DNA of 64,000 bases from Paragonimus skrjabini miyazakii (taxonomy: Eukaryota > Platyhelminthes > Trematoda > Plagiorchiida > Troglotrematidae): positions 64,336 through 128,335 of the forward strand of contig JTDE01001115.1 in assembly GCA_014338405.1 (NCBI GenBank), read 5' to 3'. Below, piece after piece: positions 1 to 12,450 of this stretch; within the stretch, counting starts at the first letter, position 1; every line of letters begins with the position of its first letter. Under the pieces are notes generated by a model. It was given only the letters and a program-made list of their open reading frames with translations, was not told the origin of the DNA and searched no databases. A program made the position numbers and the translations under genes.

Positions 1-16
1 TATATATATATATATA

Positions 17-49
<33 letters not shown>
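1..49. repeat. TA-dinucleotide microsatellite
   Basis: The window opens with an almost pure TA run, broken once by GCA near position 18. It is a simple repeat at the window edge. Any short ORF read from it is an artefact. Confidence 0.95.
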
Positions 50-51
<2 letters not shown>

Positions 52-99
52 TTTAGTAGCAGGCTATCAAAGTGTTTGCGCCAGAATTACATGATGTAC

Positions 100-600
100 C
101 CCGGCGTGGATTTAAATTGTCAATATTTTGGTAGACTTGAAGTATGGACCAAAAATCACCTTGAGCGAATCATAGTGTGGGGGACTGTAATACAGGAAAT
201 GCGAGCATTCCAACTCTCGGTAGAATACCTCAACACAGGGGGGTGGTGCGTTCAAAAACCCACAGTGAGCGGATGGGGAACGGCGTAGGCGACCGAATGA
301 GTCATCGCTCGACCGGATCGGACCAACGGGTGAGACGTGGCAGCCGAAATAGTATGGATGACCAAATTGGAGGCGTGATTATTCCAACACTCTCAGAAAT
401 ATCTCGACACGGCTGTGGAGTACGGTCAAAGCCCACAGTGGATAGACGGAAGACAGCACGAGCGACCGGACAGGCCATTGCTCAACGAAATCGGATCAAC
501 AGGCGAGGAATAGCAGGCGGAAAACCCTCGGATAGAAGGCGCCAATCACACACCTAAACCGGGTAGAAGTGCACACGACGTCTGGGCGGAAACCGGAGGG
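100..600 (+). repeat. 3' internal region of a short-LTR retroelement, with two tandem units
   Basis: This GC-rich stretch precedes the LTR at 601. Two related units begin at about 210 and 384 (period about 174 bp); both open with CCAAC-CTC and contain CCCACAGTG and ATCGGA-CAAC blocks. The stretch ends in a purine-rich tract, GGAAACCGGAGGG, directly before the LTR, as expected of a polypurine tract. A second copy lies on the minus strand at 8361-8830 with the same order of parts. An open frame runs through much of it (177-557), but I recognise no protein and the frame may be incidental. Family unknown; Ty3/Gypsy-like is a guess from the LTR layout. Confidence 0.6.
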
Positions 601-706
601 TGTTGTGGACTGGAATTGTGATTCAAATTCGCGAGCGCTCGTGTTGCATGGTGACTAGCGAGTTGGACAATAAAGATTGTGCTTTATTGAACGCCCTTTC
701 GCTACA
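601..706 (+). mobile_element. LTR (106 bp) of a short-LTR retroelement
   Basis: The segment begins TGTTGTGGACTGG and ends TTTCGCTACA, so it has TGT...ACA ends. It contains AATAAAG about 35 bases before the end, a possible polyadenylation signal. A minus-strand copy at 8255-8360 has exactly the same length and the same ends, and similarity between the copies stops at both borders. That is the main reason to call these the true LTR limits. Only this 3' end is visible; no matching 5' LTR was seen upstream. Confidence 0.6.
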
Positions 707-1039
707 ATAGTACTTCTTGTGTTGTTTGCGGTCTGCGTAGCCCTGCATCAGCCTGCCTTACTTCCTTCACCAGTTGCCCTTTATTCCGCGAACACGTTCC
801 GCGAGTTGACGACGAACACTCTGTAATGTCGCTCTTTTCCGTTCACAATCTGTGTCCATGGAAGCGGGTAACGTTTTATTCTTCTCTCGTACTCAGTTGG
901 TGACAGCCACGTTGTAGTAGTCGGATTAGTTCTGTCGTTTCTGGCGCTGAGTACGTATAAAGTTGACGATTACTATCGTGATCTATTCCTTCAACTCTTA
1001 GCGCCTACCATCGTGGGTAGTGGATAGAGAAACGTCTTT
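707..1039. other. Unassigned sequence between LTR and RTE relic
   Basis: I see no gene, repeat or regulatory motif that I can support here. Confidence 0.5.
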
Positions 1040-1960
1040 CAGATGAGCACCATTTGCACGATGTTAAGCAGTTCTCCTCTCGGAGTTCTGCTGTCCTTTG
1101 ACGTTCAACTTTTTCCGTTGTCCGGAGGATCTACGATGAACGGGCTTACAAACCTGAATAGACAGTGTGGTCCCAATGAATCTATGTTCTGTGCTATATT
1201 CAGCCCCGCGCATCACTCATGTGATGCGCACTTCACGAATGTTGCACTGCCGCACAAGTGGTAGTGTTTGCTTCATGGGTAAGCCAATATCGTGATTTCG
1301 CTTGCATTCAGTTGGAATCGGGTGTTCGTGATAACTAACTGGTCAGTGGCACATAGGTGTAACGAACGATCGCCATTCTCGTTTGGTGAGCCACTGCCGT
1401 AGGGTCCGAGGACGTCCGGCCACGCTACCGAGTCGCGCCCAACTAAAACGTTTAAGACACCAAAAACAAACAGTCGGTCACTCAGCAGCACCGAACGGAT
1501 TTTGGTGGACAGCCGATCATAGAATTGTTCCTTTGTATCATCAGTGTGACACCTAGTTGGAACATAAACACTAACAAATGTGCTACACTAACCTCAACCG
1601 ATCCGCTGACGGCTGGAAGTTATTCGAGGGCTGATGCCAAGCGGTTCGCCTATCGTCAAACATTGTTGCGGCCGGCGGTTGCGAAACAGATACGGTGCTC
1701 TTGCGCACCGTTTGTCGGATGACCTATCCAATAGAAAGGGTGCCCGGCACCTTCTTCCCGAACCTTACCTTGACTTACACGCTTCTCCTCACTCAAAGCT
1801 GCTATGTCGATTCTGTACCGGCTCAGTTCCATGGCGATCAGTGCCGTTCGGTGTTCGGGCCGTCTTGTGGTGCTGCACCAATCTAGCAGCGTACACACGT
1901 TTTATATCCCCGAGCGTTGCCTGAGGTTGGTATTCGTGTTACTCAGGCTTGGGTGAGAAG
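1040..1960 (-). pseudogene. Decayed RTE/CR1-type AP endonuclease domain
   Basis: Read on the minus strand, this is the N-terminal apurinic-like endonuclease of a non-LTR retrotransposon. The first part (about 1898-1656) has the early block with ELSRYRIDIAALSE, which in this family is ELARY-DIAALSET, and a later GAGHPFYWIG segment equivalent to the usual GAGYTFFW-G. The second part (about 1491-1273) has NVLVGRDSVAWPDVLGPYG followed by NENGDRSLHLCA, matching the conserved FNARVG...NDNG...L..CA region. The two parts are in different frames with stops between them, and GDFN has become GVLN. The RT domain is absent. It resembles the endonuclease often annotated in animals as craniofacial development protein 2-like. 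A dead fragment. Confidence 0.8.
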
Positions 1961-4900
1961 TGTCTACTCTAGGATTCGTGCTAGCAGAGTTATTAGGAGA
2001 GGGTATGGCAATAGCATATTTTCACTTATCCACCCTACAGCAAATAGTAGATAGGGCGACCCGGTTTTTCCTGCCTGAAGACTGATGATGTACGTTATTT
2101 TGTTTGCACTGTATTGTCATTGTTTATGAAAGCTTGAGATATTGACAGGACGCCCTGACATGAACAAGAAAGCAAGTAGGGCCTTCAGTCAAAGTCTTCG
2201 GCTCAAAAGCTTGCACCGCAAGGTAGCGAGCAACACACACACCCGCAACAACATCGACCACCAGCAATAGTTAAGCACAAGCTCGAGAATCACACACCCA
2301 GAATGTCGATATACTCACATGAAACTAATATTATTACTAAAACAACCCCGTCACATAAGGAAAACCAGAGCAAGCGGAAACAAATATCAAGCCAAACAAA
2401 AATACAACACACTGGCACCATCGATATCGAGCGTAACCGTCCTCGCTGCAACTCTTAGTCCACTCTGACAACTGAATCAGCAGGGACCGGAGCCATAGTT
2501 AGCAAAACCTGCCGGATTGAAACAGCACACAAACCTGGCCGTTGCGCCAATGTAACAGAAAGGGGCAGAATATACATTTATACATAGACATATATTCATT
2601 TTTGTTATTCAGAGACTTCCATCATCTGGTTAACCAATCCCTTCTTTTCAAAACCTGAGGCATGTTGGCTTGCCATCCTTCCTTCTGTTCAGCTGTGTTG
2701 CTTCATCGCGTTTCGCAGGTATTACTTAATATCGTTATCCACGTTTCTTCTCAGTTCTGTGTACAGTGTTGTTATATATACATCTATGTTGAAACTATTC
2801 CTTCTTTCTGTGTTCAATAATTTTCTCCTTAACTTAGAACTCACCATTGCAGCCTATGTATTTTCGTTCCTGGAAAGTAAGTTACACACTTTCACATCAG
2901 TTTATCATCCGGTTAAATTATATTTACCAGCTAAGCTACAAAACTACCATCTACAGGCTTCTCGGTTGTAGTCTTTCGCTTTCATAGTGAATACAATACG
3001 TGTGAGTGGAACAACAATTGGTGCAGTTCAAGACACTTGTGGTGACGTCTCTATTTAGGTATCCTTTAGCTACGGTGTGTATAGGAAACCAATGCAGAAA
3101 ACGGTCTCCGTTAACTGCTTGTGTGAAAATGGGAAGGGAATCGACATCCTGTTAATGCATAAAATACTCTGGTAAAACACTGGACCACTTGAACCCACTT
3201 TCTGATGTGGACGCATTGTTTCAAGCACCAACACGTCACGTTTCGTCATTGGTGGCACACAGCATTTGAAGAAAATAAAGTCAAACTTTCGGAATAATGG
3301 GGAAGGCATCAAAATTACTTAGAAGATATAGTCGCTAACTTGATCGACAATAACATAAAGCTACCTCAATTGTGCTTAAGTTAATCTTCGGTGTTTGAGG
3401 CAAGTGACGGCCATCACTTAAATGTACTTCGTGAAACCTATAAGAATTCGACAGTTTCCTAATTTAGCCAAATCAAAAGTCATGGCTGCTTTCAACTTGA
3501 TCTCTCTGTTTTGCACACTGTACATCGGTAGCCAACCACATTCAGTTTATCCTACCCCTTGATTGACCATCAGACAGTATGCCCGGCGTGCTGAGTCGAT
3601 TTTTGACTTTGAACCCAGTTGTCCTATTAAGGCTCAGAAAGGGTAAGCTCAAAAAAGCATGCCGCTTTGCGCAATGCCACCTAGAAATAAAAGACTACGA
3701 TAGACGAGCACGATTTGCTGATTATGAACAAATGATGGGCCAACGCGACGTATGGTGATTCCCTTTCGTTTATAGTAAACGTGTTACTGATTGAATATTA
3801 AGTAGCTAAAACAGAGCACAACAAAAAGGTTTTGTTGATTCAGCAATCGAACGGAATAAAAAATAAACCAAGATATTTGGTTGGTCAAAGTCACAGTCAT
3901 AATAACCCCACTGTTTTGAACATTATATCGTTTAATATGCTTTGACCAATATCACGTGTCTGTTCGGGTGTGAGAATAATTTGGCCAACCCCGAACCAGG
4001 GGGCGTGTGGGGTCTGGATGCACTGCACTGCATAGAAGACACCAGGTTGGGTAATTTGAAGGCTGTGGAGTCTGTCGTTGTCACACGTTACCTGACCGTC
4101 TTGGAATAATTGACTGAAATTCTTCAGACCAACCAATTTACACTACACACGTGTAGTCGGCGGCTAATTTCGGCAAAGTGTGACTCGCTTACACTTTGTA
4201 ACTCCCATTTTGGTTCAAACTGGATGCTGCAGTTTGATGCGTGTGGACAGGCGTCTTTTCATTCGACTGACATATTATGGTAGTCAATCGTAGCAAGCGA
4301 AAATAATGCGGACATAGTGACTACTCATGGACAGATAGACTGTCTTTAGGATTAATTCGGAACGCAGGTTTTATAGCTTCTGAATGTCACGATCCGATAT
4401 GTTTGTTTCAGTGACTGGCGTAAACGTTAGTGCACCCGTTCAGCGGCTGTCTTTTTCTAATGGAAGTTAATTCAACACAACTCTTCTGTTGTTACTGTGA
4501 GAAGGATGTTGGTTGAACTCTCTTCGCGTTTTAAAAAATGCAGTTCGTGTCATGTCATATCATGTGAACGGACTATTCTGATGGGTATATTGAGGCTCTG
4601 GTTATGTTTTATGGGAACAACATTACGAAAACTGGCACACATTGAGGACATCAATATTGGTCACCCTGATGATGACTTGGGGGATGACCAATGGGAATGT
4701 CAGTTCAGTCCCACGTCAGAAAGATGGTGGGGCTCATCTGTCCCCAGTTCACCAAGGAATTGAACTAGATGGCGACTGGTTAAATGCGTGGACTGAAATT
4801 TTGCGTCTATATTGGTTTGCTGAACATTAAAAACGTCACCCACGTATCTGAGACAAACCGCATGAAGATCCGCGAACATTTACTCGTCTCTCAGTCTTGC

Positions 4901-5431
4901 GTTTCATGATTCAGCAAAAGTTGGACCCAGGGGCAAACCTGTTACGGTGCATAGTAACCTATGCACCTGTAACTAAAAGTTCATAGCATTCACTTCTTAG
5001 TAAAGTTTTCTGTATGAACTTCAGTTTACTTCTTACGCAGAAATGCCTTAGTGAAGCTGTTGTGAATAAATTCAGTGCTTGACTGAGAACTAAATCCCGG
5101 CTATCAGCTCGCATTGTTGGTAAGCTCTAACAAAAGCGGAAATCAAACGCTGTGTTTCCGCTTTCGGCAAGCAGCTTGCTGAAAGTCTAAGAGAATGAGA
5201 TGGGTGTTACCAATTACGCGACGTTCAATTTATATCAACCAAAATCCATTAATATTCGTCGGTAAGTAGAATATTTTTCACTGACTTCAGTTTAAAGAGA
5301 AATAGTAATATTGGAGTTATAAGTTGGAGCTAACTGGAGAGTTACGATGTCCTCTCTCTAGGCCATCGGGCCATCTGAATAATACTCTTAATGGAATGCA
5401 GATGAGCGTTGGTACATGTTAATTAGATTAC
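1961..5431. other. Repeat-relic or unique non-coding sequence
   Basis: No gene could be supported in this 3.5 kb. The part next to 1960 may be the 5' leader of the RTE relic. A 10-bp hairpin (AAAGCGGAAA ... TTTCCGCTTT, about 5132-5165) stands out but has no assigned function. Short ORFs here lack recognisable domains. Confidence 0.5.
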
Positions 5432-5625
5432 ACCTAACATGAGGTTAACCGGGCAATAGCCAACACGATTGCCCCTATGATAACGTGATCAGAGTTCAAA
5501 TCCCTGTTGTGCCAAGGATACGCACTAGATCCGAACTCCGATAAGAGCGAAACTCTGGTATTGTGTTTCATTTTCCCAACAGTTGGCTGGAACATTAGTG
5601 GCAATGCAAAATCTGTGAACATTTA
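5432..5625 (+). repeat. Divergent tRNA-derived repeat (copy E of the fold-back family)
   Basis: The copy starts at ACATGAGGTT, like the other family members. It has a weak A-box region and a good B box, GAGTTCAAATCC, at 5492-5503. Then come AAGGATACGCACTAGAT and the tail GGCTGGAACAT...GCAATGC, which match in order the corresponding parts of the copy at 56118-56531. No left inverted arm is visible, so this is either the ancestral single SINE or a half copy. It is the most diverged of the five copies. Confidence 0.65.
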
Positions 5626-8254
5626 TGAGTGGTGCATAACTTAAGCAGTGGTTCCGTTACACCAACTGATAGCTTAACCGCGACTGCAAGTACAATTATA
5701 ATCAACATATTTATATTATATTCATTAATAGTGACCATATTTTTCAATGCTACCTAGCTTACTTGTCACAGAATAATTTCGACTGATGAAGAACTGCTCA
5801 CCAGAGACATTGTTTCTGTATACATCTTTCCGGATAGTTTGAAGCCTTTTTCATGCAACTCTGCGGAATATTTGCGTTCAGTAACCGATCAGCAGTGTAA
5901 CATAAACGAGAAGGAAATTATTCAAATCGTCGAAGCTAGAAGGGTGTCAGTTATGGATCATCATCTACAACTCCGTCGACCTTGAATTTATCGTTTTTGT
6001 GGGGGTATATCAACTAAACTGAAATGAGAACTCTAAAACTGGAATGTGCACCTTTTCTGTCATCAGCTTGGTAAACATTTTGGCGTGCAATATTGTCCCT
6101 GTTGCATGAATAAGATGAACAAGAAGTTACATGTTAATCAGGCCTAGGACACAGCGGCTAGGTGTCGATGAGATCAAAGAGGACGGTTACAATTCAATAT
6201 TTGATATATGTGGAAAAGGAAATGAATTGCAAATGACCGGCGTAGAAATTCGTTATTATCAGCTGCCTATGTAGAGAGAGTGAAGCAAGGGGTTGGTTGC
6301 AATTATATGGAAACTACATCGGGTTGCAGTTAGTCAAAGACGAAAGCATCGAGCCTAACTTATAGCCCTTCAGCTCCCAAGACTAGTAAACTCGACCATT
6401 CATGGAAGTGCACAAAAGAGAAATATTCATTAGATTGTTGCAGTGATAGATTAAACTCAACAAAATTTCATAACCAGTAGTCAATTATTAGGGCGTTTAC
6501 TACATACTTGTTGTGTTGAGTTCTGCCTAACGATCATTCTGGTTCACGGATAGACACTACAGTGACGATGTCCAAGCACTAAACTACTTACTTATTTACA
6601 GTAGTCTTTAGTAGTATACTTTATTTTACTTTTTTTATACTGTTAGTTTACTGTAAACATGTGGTAGTGCTGCTGTGGTTTCAACATCCCAGTTCCCTGC
6701 ACCAAATCTCAAGCGTGTACAGAGACGGGAACAATAACGATTTACGTGAATTTCACATAGCTTGTTTGCTTTCGCTGGCTGTTACAATGCTGTCTTATTT
6801 GGGCTGGTCTGTCGACCGATTAACACGCTGGTTGATTCTCATCTGCATCCACAACACAATTAAACCGCGTTTGTGTTAGGGCGCCCACCCTGTGACTGTC
6901 CCAGGGCGCCTCCGTCGTGAGAAAGAAGAAAAAACCACTCGACTCTGTCCGAACTAGCGGAACTGTTCAAATCGGTTGAGACTTTTTATATCGCTATGCT
7001 CATGTGCTATCCTAACTCTTTCTCATGATGTGGTGGTAATTCGTGTTCTTGACGTGCCCTATAAATACTTTGTACTTGTCGCCCAAGCCGCACACGTTTT
7101 GTGGCGGAACAAAGCTTGTTATTTTGAACGCATCTTTTGGCTTGCCTTGGGAGCGAATACAGGACAGTCGTGGTATTATTCGGGACCGAGCTTTTTGTGT
7201 GAATTATTACCGGGACGAGAATCCGATTTTATCGAGAGCACCACTATACTGAGATCGAGCCAGCGTACCTTTTAGAAGGGTTTACAACAGCTTCAAAGTT
7301 TTTTCAGAGTGTCATTCTCAAACGTGCTTTTTATTTCTCTCGGTCTGCAACTCATATTGATCATACAGACTATTAAGGCAACAGAACTGGCTCGTATTGA
7401 TTTACTTTATCTCTGATTTGTAACATAGACTTTGTTGCATACTATAAGTCTGATTAACTTTGGTTGATTATTGTCAACGGAATGAGCTAATGTTATTCAA
7501 CATCAGATACCACTCCACGTAATTCTTGGGCTGTTTGGTTTTTTTTGTCGGAATTAGATGGAATTTTACCCAAGACCCAAAACTGAAGCGTTACAGTCAC
7601 TCAGGGCACAGTTGAGAGGGGGAAAAAACGCTCCTTATGAAATGTTGTTTATTGCGGGAATACATTTAATTGATATATGAAAATATACCACAACAATCGT
7701 GCACACCATGTTGCCTGGTTAGTATGAACCCATATCAGTTTGAAAAAATGCTCCTCGTAAAACCGTGCACAATTGCAGCCTTCGCACTGTCCCGTTCCCT
7801 AGGCATTGAAGTTGACTAGTAGTTTAAGCGTGCGCAATGTACATTATGTTTAATGGCATACTCTTTATCAACGTTGTTTATCCGTATACAATCACAGTTA
7901 CAAAACTAATGTTCTCAAAAATAAAAATTTGTCATTTTCGGATTGTTAGTCCACATTTTTGTAAGGACAGTTTAATGGTGAAGTAGATTAATATCCTATG
8001 TAATCCGTAATACAAAATATCATACCTCGTCACAGAAAGAGTTTTCGTACTGGTTCTCCTGGTCATTTTGTTCTTATTTCCGTATTTATCTTTTACGTTC
8101 ACCATATGTAGTACCGTATCAGAATGGTGTACCTAAATTAACGACAGTTAGTAAAGGACAAGAAGTTTTTGTTGATTTTGTTTACTAACAACAAACTTCT
8201 AGAAGGATGGGCCACTTATTTCGCCGTAATTAATGGTGCATGCGAGTGTCATTG
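5626..8254. other. Unassigned sequence with a GC-richer, TATA-containing island
   Basis: No gene could be supported. Between about 6878 and 7290 the sequence is less AT-rich: it begins TGTTAGGGCGCC, repeats GGGCGCC 25 bases later, has CCTATAAATAC at about 7058-7068, and ends near TTTACAACA. This could be a solo LTR or an old promoter, but no target duplication or primer site was found. The remainder is AT-rich and featureless. Confidence 0.35.
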
Positions 8255-8360
8255 TGTAGCGAAAAGACTTCCAATAAAGCACAATCCTTATTGTCCAACA
8301 CGCTAGTTCACATGCTACGCGCGCGCTCGCGTTTATGAGTCAGCAATCCAGTCCACAACA
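8255..8360 (-). mobile_element. LTR (106 bp), minus-strand copy
   Basis: The reverse complement starts TGTTGTGGACTGG at 8360 and ends CGCTACA at 8255. It has the same length and termini as the plus-strand LTR at 601-706. It also keeps the TTGGACAATAA-GATTGTGCTTTATTG core. The preceding purine tract, on the minus strand, is GGAAACCTGGGGG. Confidence 0.65.
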
Positions 8361-8830
8361 CCCCCAGGTTTCCGTTCACGCGTCTTGTGCACTTCTGCCC
8401 GATTTATGTGTGTGATCGGCGACGTCTATCGGGGGGTTATCCGCCTACCATTCTTCGTCCATTGGTCCGATTCCATTGAGCGATGGCTCGTCCGGTCGCT
8501 CGTGTTGTTCTCCATCTATCCCCAATGGGCTTTAATCATATTCCACGGTGGTGTCGAGATATTCCCCCGAGTGTTGGAATAATGGAGCCTCCGATTTCGT
8601 CGTCCATTTTATTTTGCCTGCCATGTCTCGCTCGTTGGTCCAATCCGGTCGAGTGATGACTCATCCGACTGCCCCCGTTGTCCGCCATCCGATCGTCTAA
8701 GGTTTGTGGACGTGCCTGCCTTCCGCGTTGAGGTACTCCGCCGAGTGTTCGAATACTCGAACCTCCGGCCTGGCAATCCACCACAATTGGGGTTCATTGT
8801 GTCTTATTTCTTCAAACCTACACCGACTTC
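8361..8830 (-). repeat. 3' internal region of the minus-strand short-LTR element
   Basis: This is homologous, unit for unit, to 100-600 on the plus strand and is read on the minus strand towards the LTR at 8360. An open frame (8784-8536) gives a peptide with MDDEIGGSIIPTLGGISRH, parallel to MDDQIGGVIIPTLSEISRH in the plus copy. The frame is therefore shared, although I cannot name a protein. Similarity continues to at least 8830. Confidence 0.6.
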
Positions 8831-11499
8831 GTGCAACCAGAAACCCAAGTACTCGATCTAATGTTGTACGGTCGTGATGTAGGAAGCTACGCGTTAGCGG
8901 ACTTTGTGTTCTGCTCCAAATGATCACCTGTAAGAAATGAATTACGTAACGCCATTGAGGACTGGTTATCAAGTGTTAGTAAGACGGGGTAATACGTTTA
9001 CGGGCATAGAGTCCCCTCCAGTTCTAATCAATGAGCCTTCTGTTTTTAGTATGGCACTTCTGTTTTTAGTATGGCACACGCAATCAGACATGTCGGGGGG
9101 TGGGCGGTGAGTAGGCAAAAATGTTGAAAACACACAGATCATCACCAAATCGTTTGTATATTTACACATGTTTATTCGTATACAGGTATGAAACCAAGAG
9201 TCTAGAAAACGGATTTCAGAAGACGTCTGCGGCGTCTGATTGCACAACACCGTAAACCGTTTCCTCTGAAATGCAAGCGATCATTCTGTCAAGAATCCTC
9301 ATCCTCCCGAAAACGTTTCCTTCACAGGGAAAACGATTTGGCCAAGTACAGCAGACAGAAACTTCTATAGTAATCCCAAGGTACTGCGCAATGGGTTTTA
9401 AATACTCGTCCTTTAATCCTCGGACCTTATTGATTACATGGTGACCCTGACTATTATTACCGGTATCTGGCTATCGTCCTCTTCACTCGGGAATACTTTT
9501 AGGTTGTTAAGTACTTCATTTCTAGCCATGTGCTTTTAGTGCGAACGTTTTCAGTTGGAATGAAATAACTTTCAGTCATTTTCTAATTTGACCAGAGAGT
9601 GATCACCGGTTTTAGACGGGTTGTTGTTCCGAATAAAGACATATTGTTTTCTCTTACCCAAGAAGGAAAACCCGAATCCCGTTGAACGCTCTTTCATTCC
9701 GTAGTTACTTCAGTATATTCTTCTGGCATTCAAAACACGTATGAGTTTTAGTTGCCTTGTACGTTCACCTGTTTGTTACGACTTCGTTGTTATTACTTGC
9801 CAGCCCACAGAATTTCTCATCCATATTTTCCCGATGGTAGAATTTCTATCGGTTCTGGTTTGCGAACATGCGACTTATTTTTGTGTGAATTATAGAGGTT
9901 TCATCCCAAAAAATTCATGGCATTCACGACACTGACTAAAAAATGCCTGATCCATTGGAACACAACAGACAGTCTCCAGTGTGGCCACTCTCTTCACCAA
10001 CGTGACAACTATTCCGTTGATGTTGCTATGACGACGATGGTAGTTATCCGTAAGATTTCGTATACTGCTGGGCCGTTTAACCTCTTCCGGGGGGAAATTG
10101 AGCGTGCCATTGAAAATATCCATCGCGTAAGACAAAAAGCATGGTCAAAACGTGATGAACCAATCACCGTTTCTGCAGCCGGATGTGGAAGCATACTATG
10201 TCGACTGAGAAACTAGGGCGTCTAGAGAGTGTGAATAAAAACACGGAAGCAGCAGAAAACTGTAGTCAGTCACAGCAGGAAGACTGCAAGTTACACTATC
10301 ATGGCGCAAAAACATTTCAATTAAACTCGGAGACGAGTGAAGACAGATAACATGGAATGAGACTGTCGATATGGTAGTTAGTCTGGACCGATCTCTTGTA
10401 AACAGAATGGATTATAGATGTCCTTTTTCGAGGTGTAGACTAGCGTGACGAGTTGGATCATTCTCTGCCACGAATGACACAAGACATGTACTTAGACAAG
10501 CCTTTGAGCTATCATCTCAAAACGGTCAGACAACCTGTTAATCCATATTAGAGTATCCGGGTTTAAATCTGACTTCTGAAACAATGATTTTGTTGGCCCG
10601 ACCTTGTGGCACTACGTGCCTCACGTGGTGTCTATTGAGACCTCCAGCTCTCACGGTCCAATGAGCCTAAATGGCGGCTTACGTATTTCAAGAAATCTCC
10701 AGGCGCGTAAGCGTACCGGTCGGCAGCATGCATGTTTAAGACATGAGGATGAGAGCTCATGTCATCCCACAAATGGTGTCCCGGAAACTCATTTTGAAGT
10801 TCAAACCACCTCATGGACATTTTAGCTGAATGTCACATCCAAATAAATAACCTAAAAACTGCCTCCCAACCGAATCAGGATAACAAACGACCCTAATGCA
10901 CCGCTGAGCCTACATTCATGCTAGCTGACGAGGGGGTCACGCGCTTTACAGGTCAAATGACTGCTAATTTGTTGTAGTGTTTCAGTTACCACCGTCCACA
11001 ATCCACAGCAATTGGAAATCGACATACTTTTGTCAATGTCTGGAAGGTAGCATAAAACTGAGTAACAGTAGGCATCAATTAGTGCAAACGGAGAAAATGA
11101 GAATATGACAGTTCTCTAGCTACGTTTGGTCCCACGTTTAAGGTGTGCACTCCTAGAATTGATACACTAGAGGCCATCTCCGCGTTGCGAAGCATCACTG
11201 TGGGACTGACAGTTTCATCCTCTGGTCGATGCCCCCTCAGCTCATGTCATGAGATGAGGTGGACGACATTATATGGCTACCTGACTCACTTAGACTGTGT
11301 GACCTCCTCATATAGGCTGTTATCAAGCACATCGTCTTGTTTGGTCATCAGTGCATAGCCCCAACCGGGTTATTATCACGGAATCCCTCGCAACCTCCTC
11401 GCCGCATTGTGCCTGGCCGTTTCTACTCAGCTTGAGGAGCCATTCTTGAAGAAAATGTGATTCCAGCGTCTTTCCAGGGGTCTACAAAATCTTCTTTGT
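8831..11499. other. Unassigned sequence
   Basis: Several ORFs of 70-100 codons overlap on opposite strands (for example 9890-10216), but none shows a recognisable domain, splice pattern or repeat partner. Nothing else is supported apart from the small tandem duplication near 9050. Confidence 0.4.
9037..9076. repeat. Exact 20-bp tandem duplication
   Basis: CTTCTGTTTTTAGTATGGCA occurs twice head to tail without a mismatch. It is a small local duplication with no other signal around it. Confidence 0.9.
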
Positions 11500-12450
11500 G
11501 CTACCCGTCAAGCAAACCTGTCTGTCAACTGATACTGCCGACTGCATCCTGCACATGTATAGGAAGCAGGCAGCCCAAGTTTCCGCGCAAGCGTCAGAAA
11601 CACTGGCAGACTTGAACGACCTTGTGACCAAGTTCGCATGTCAAATCCAGAAACCTAGCACTCACAGCTTACGCTAGCGTGTCCCAATCCGTAATTCTAA
11701 CCCACGAACATCTCCTTCTAGTTCCCAAAGTCGGCCAGTACCTACAGAAAACGCCAATCCTAACCACTACTGACATTGTCAACTGTTCGACAGTTGTGCT
11801 GGATTCTGTCTCATCTCTATTCTTTACCCAAAAACAATCAAGGGAACTAGCCAGCCAGCATGTTATGGCAAACGAATTTGTTGACCTTCGTAGTCGCTTG
11901 TTTTTCATTCGAGACTGACAACATGGAGTTCGCCACTTCATCAATACCAGTGCAGAGGTCGGTGTCTTCCCACCACAGTTCCGCGAACAAGCTAAGCAGG
12001 CGTAGTCAACCATGCTTCCACTACCCTCTTATGATCAACGCTTATGTATGTTGGGCTTGGGCCTCCGCCGTACTTTTCGATGAATCCTCAGTGTGGCAGA
12101 CTTTCAAATGCCAACCCTCGGCATAAACTTTTTTAAACAACTTGACCTACTTGTTAACGCAAGGTATCGTCGACTAGTCAATCGCAGGGCCAACTAATTC
12201 GCTATCGGAATTTTGGTCAAGATGTCTTCAACCTGTCTCGTGTACCAGTATTCAAAACATTTGCAGACAGTTTTTCAAGACAAAAAGCACGATTTGAAAG
12301 TGTTGAAGAGCGTCCGTTTTACGTTTTCGATTCCTGCATTCTGCCAGGTGAGTTTGCTACTTATCAATATGCTTAAGCTCATCTCTTTCGACCTGCATGT
12401 TCGTTTTGTCACCTACACGAAGAAGTCCATCAAGGTTGGAACACCACCTT
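11500..12450 (+). pseudogene. Decayed Ty3/Gypsy gag-protease region
   Basis: The clearest part is a retroviral-type aspartic protease at about 11880-12125. The plus strand reads LFFIRD, then a stop, then HFINTSAEVGVFPPQFREQ. The family pattern has a DTGAEVSVFPP flap here, so the catalytic DTG has become NTS. Further on GLRRTF-ILSVADFQMPTLGI, then FFKQLDLLVNARYRRLVNRR, match the end of the protease and the linker of CsRn1-like Gypsy elements known from trematodes. Stops and frame changes are frequent, and the gag part upstream of 11640 is only a weak suggestion. It cannot encode an active enzyme. Confidence 0.65.

Noticed and set aside
9890..10216. Overlapping ORFs of 81-99 codons on both strands
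   Set aside because: No domain, start context or repeat partner. Open frames of this size are expected by chance in sequence of this composition.
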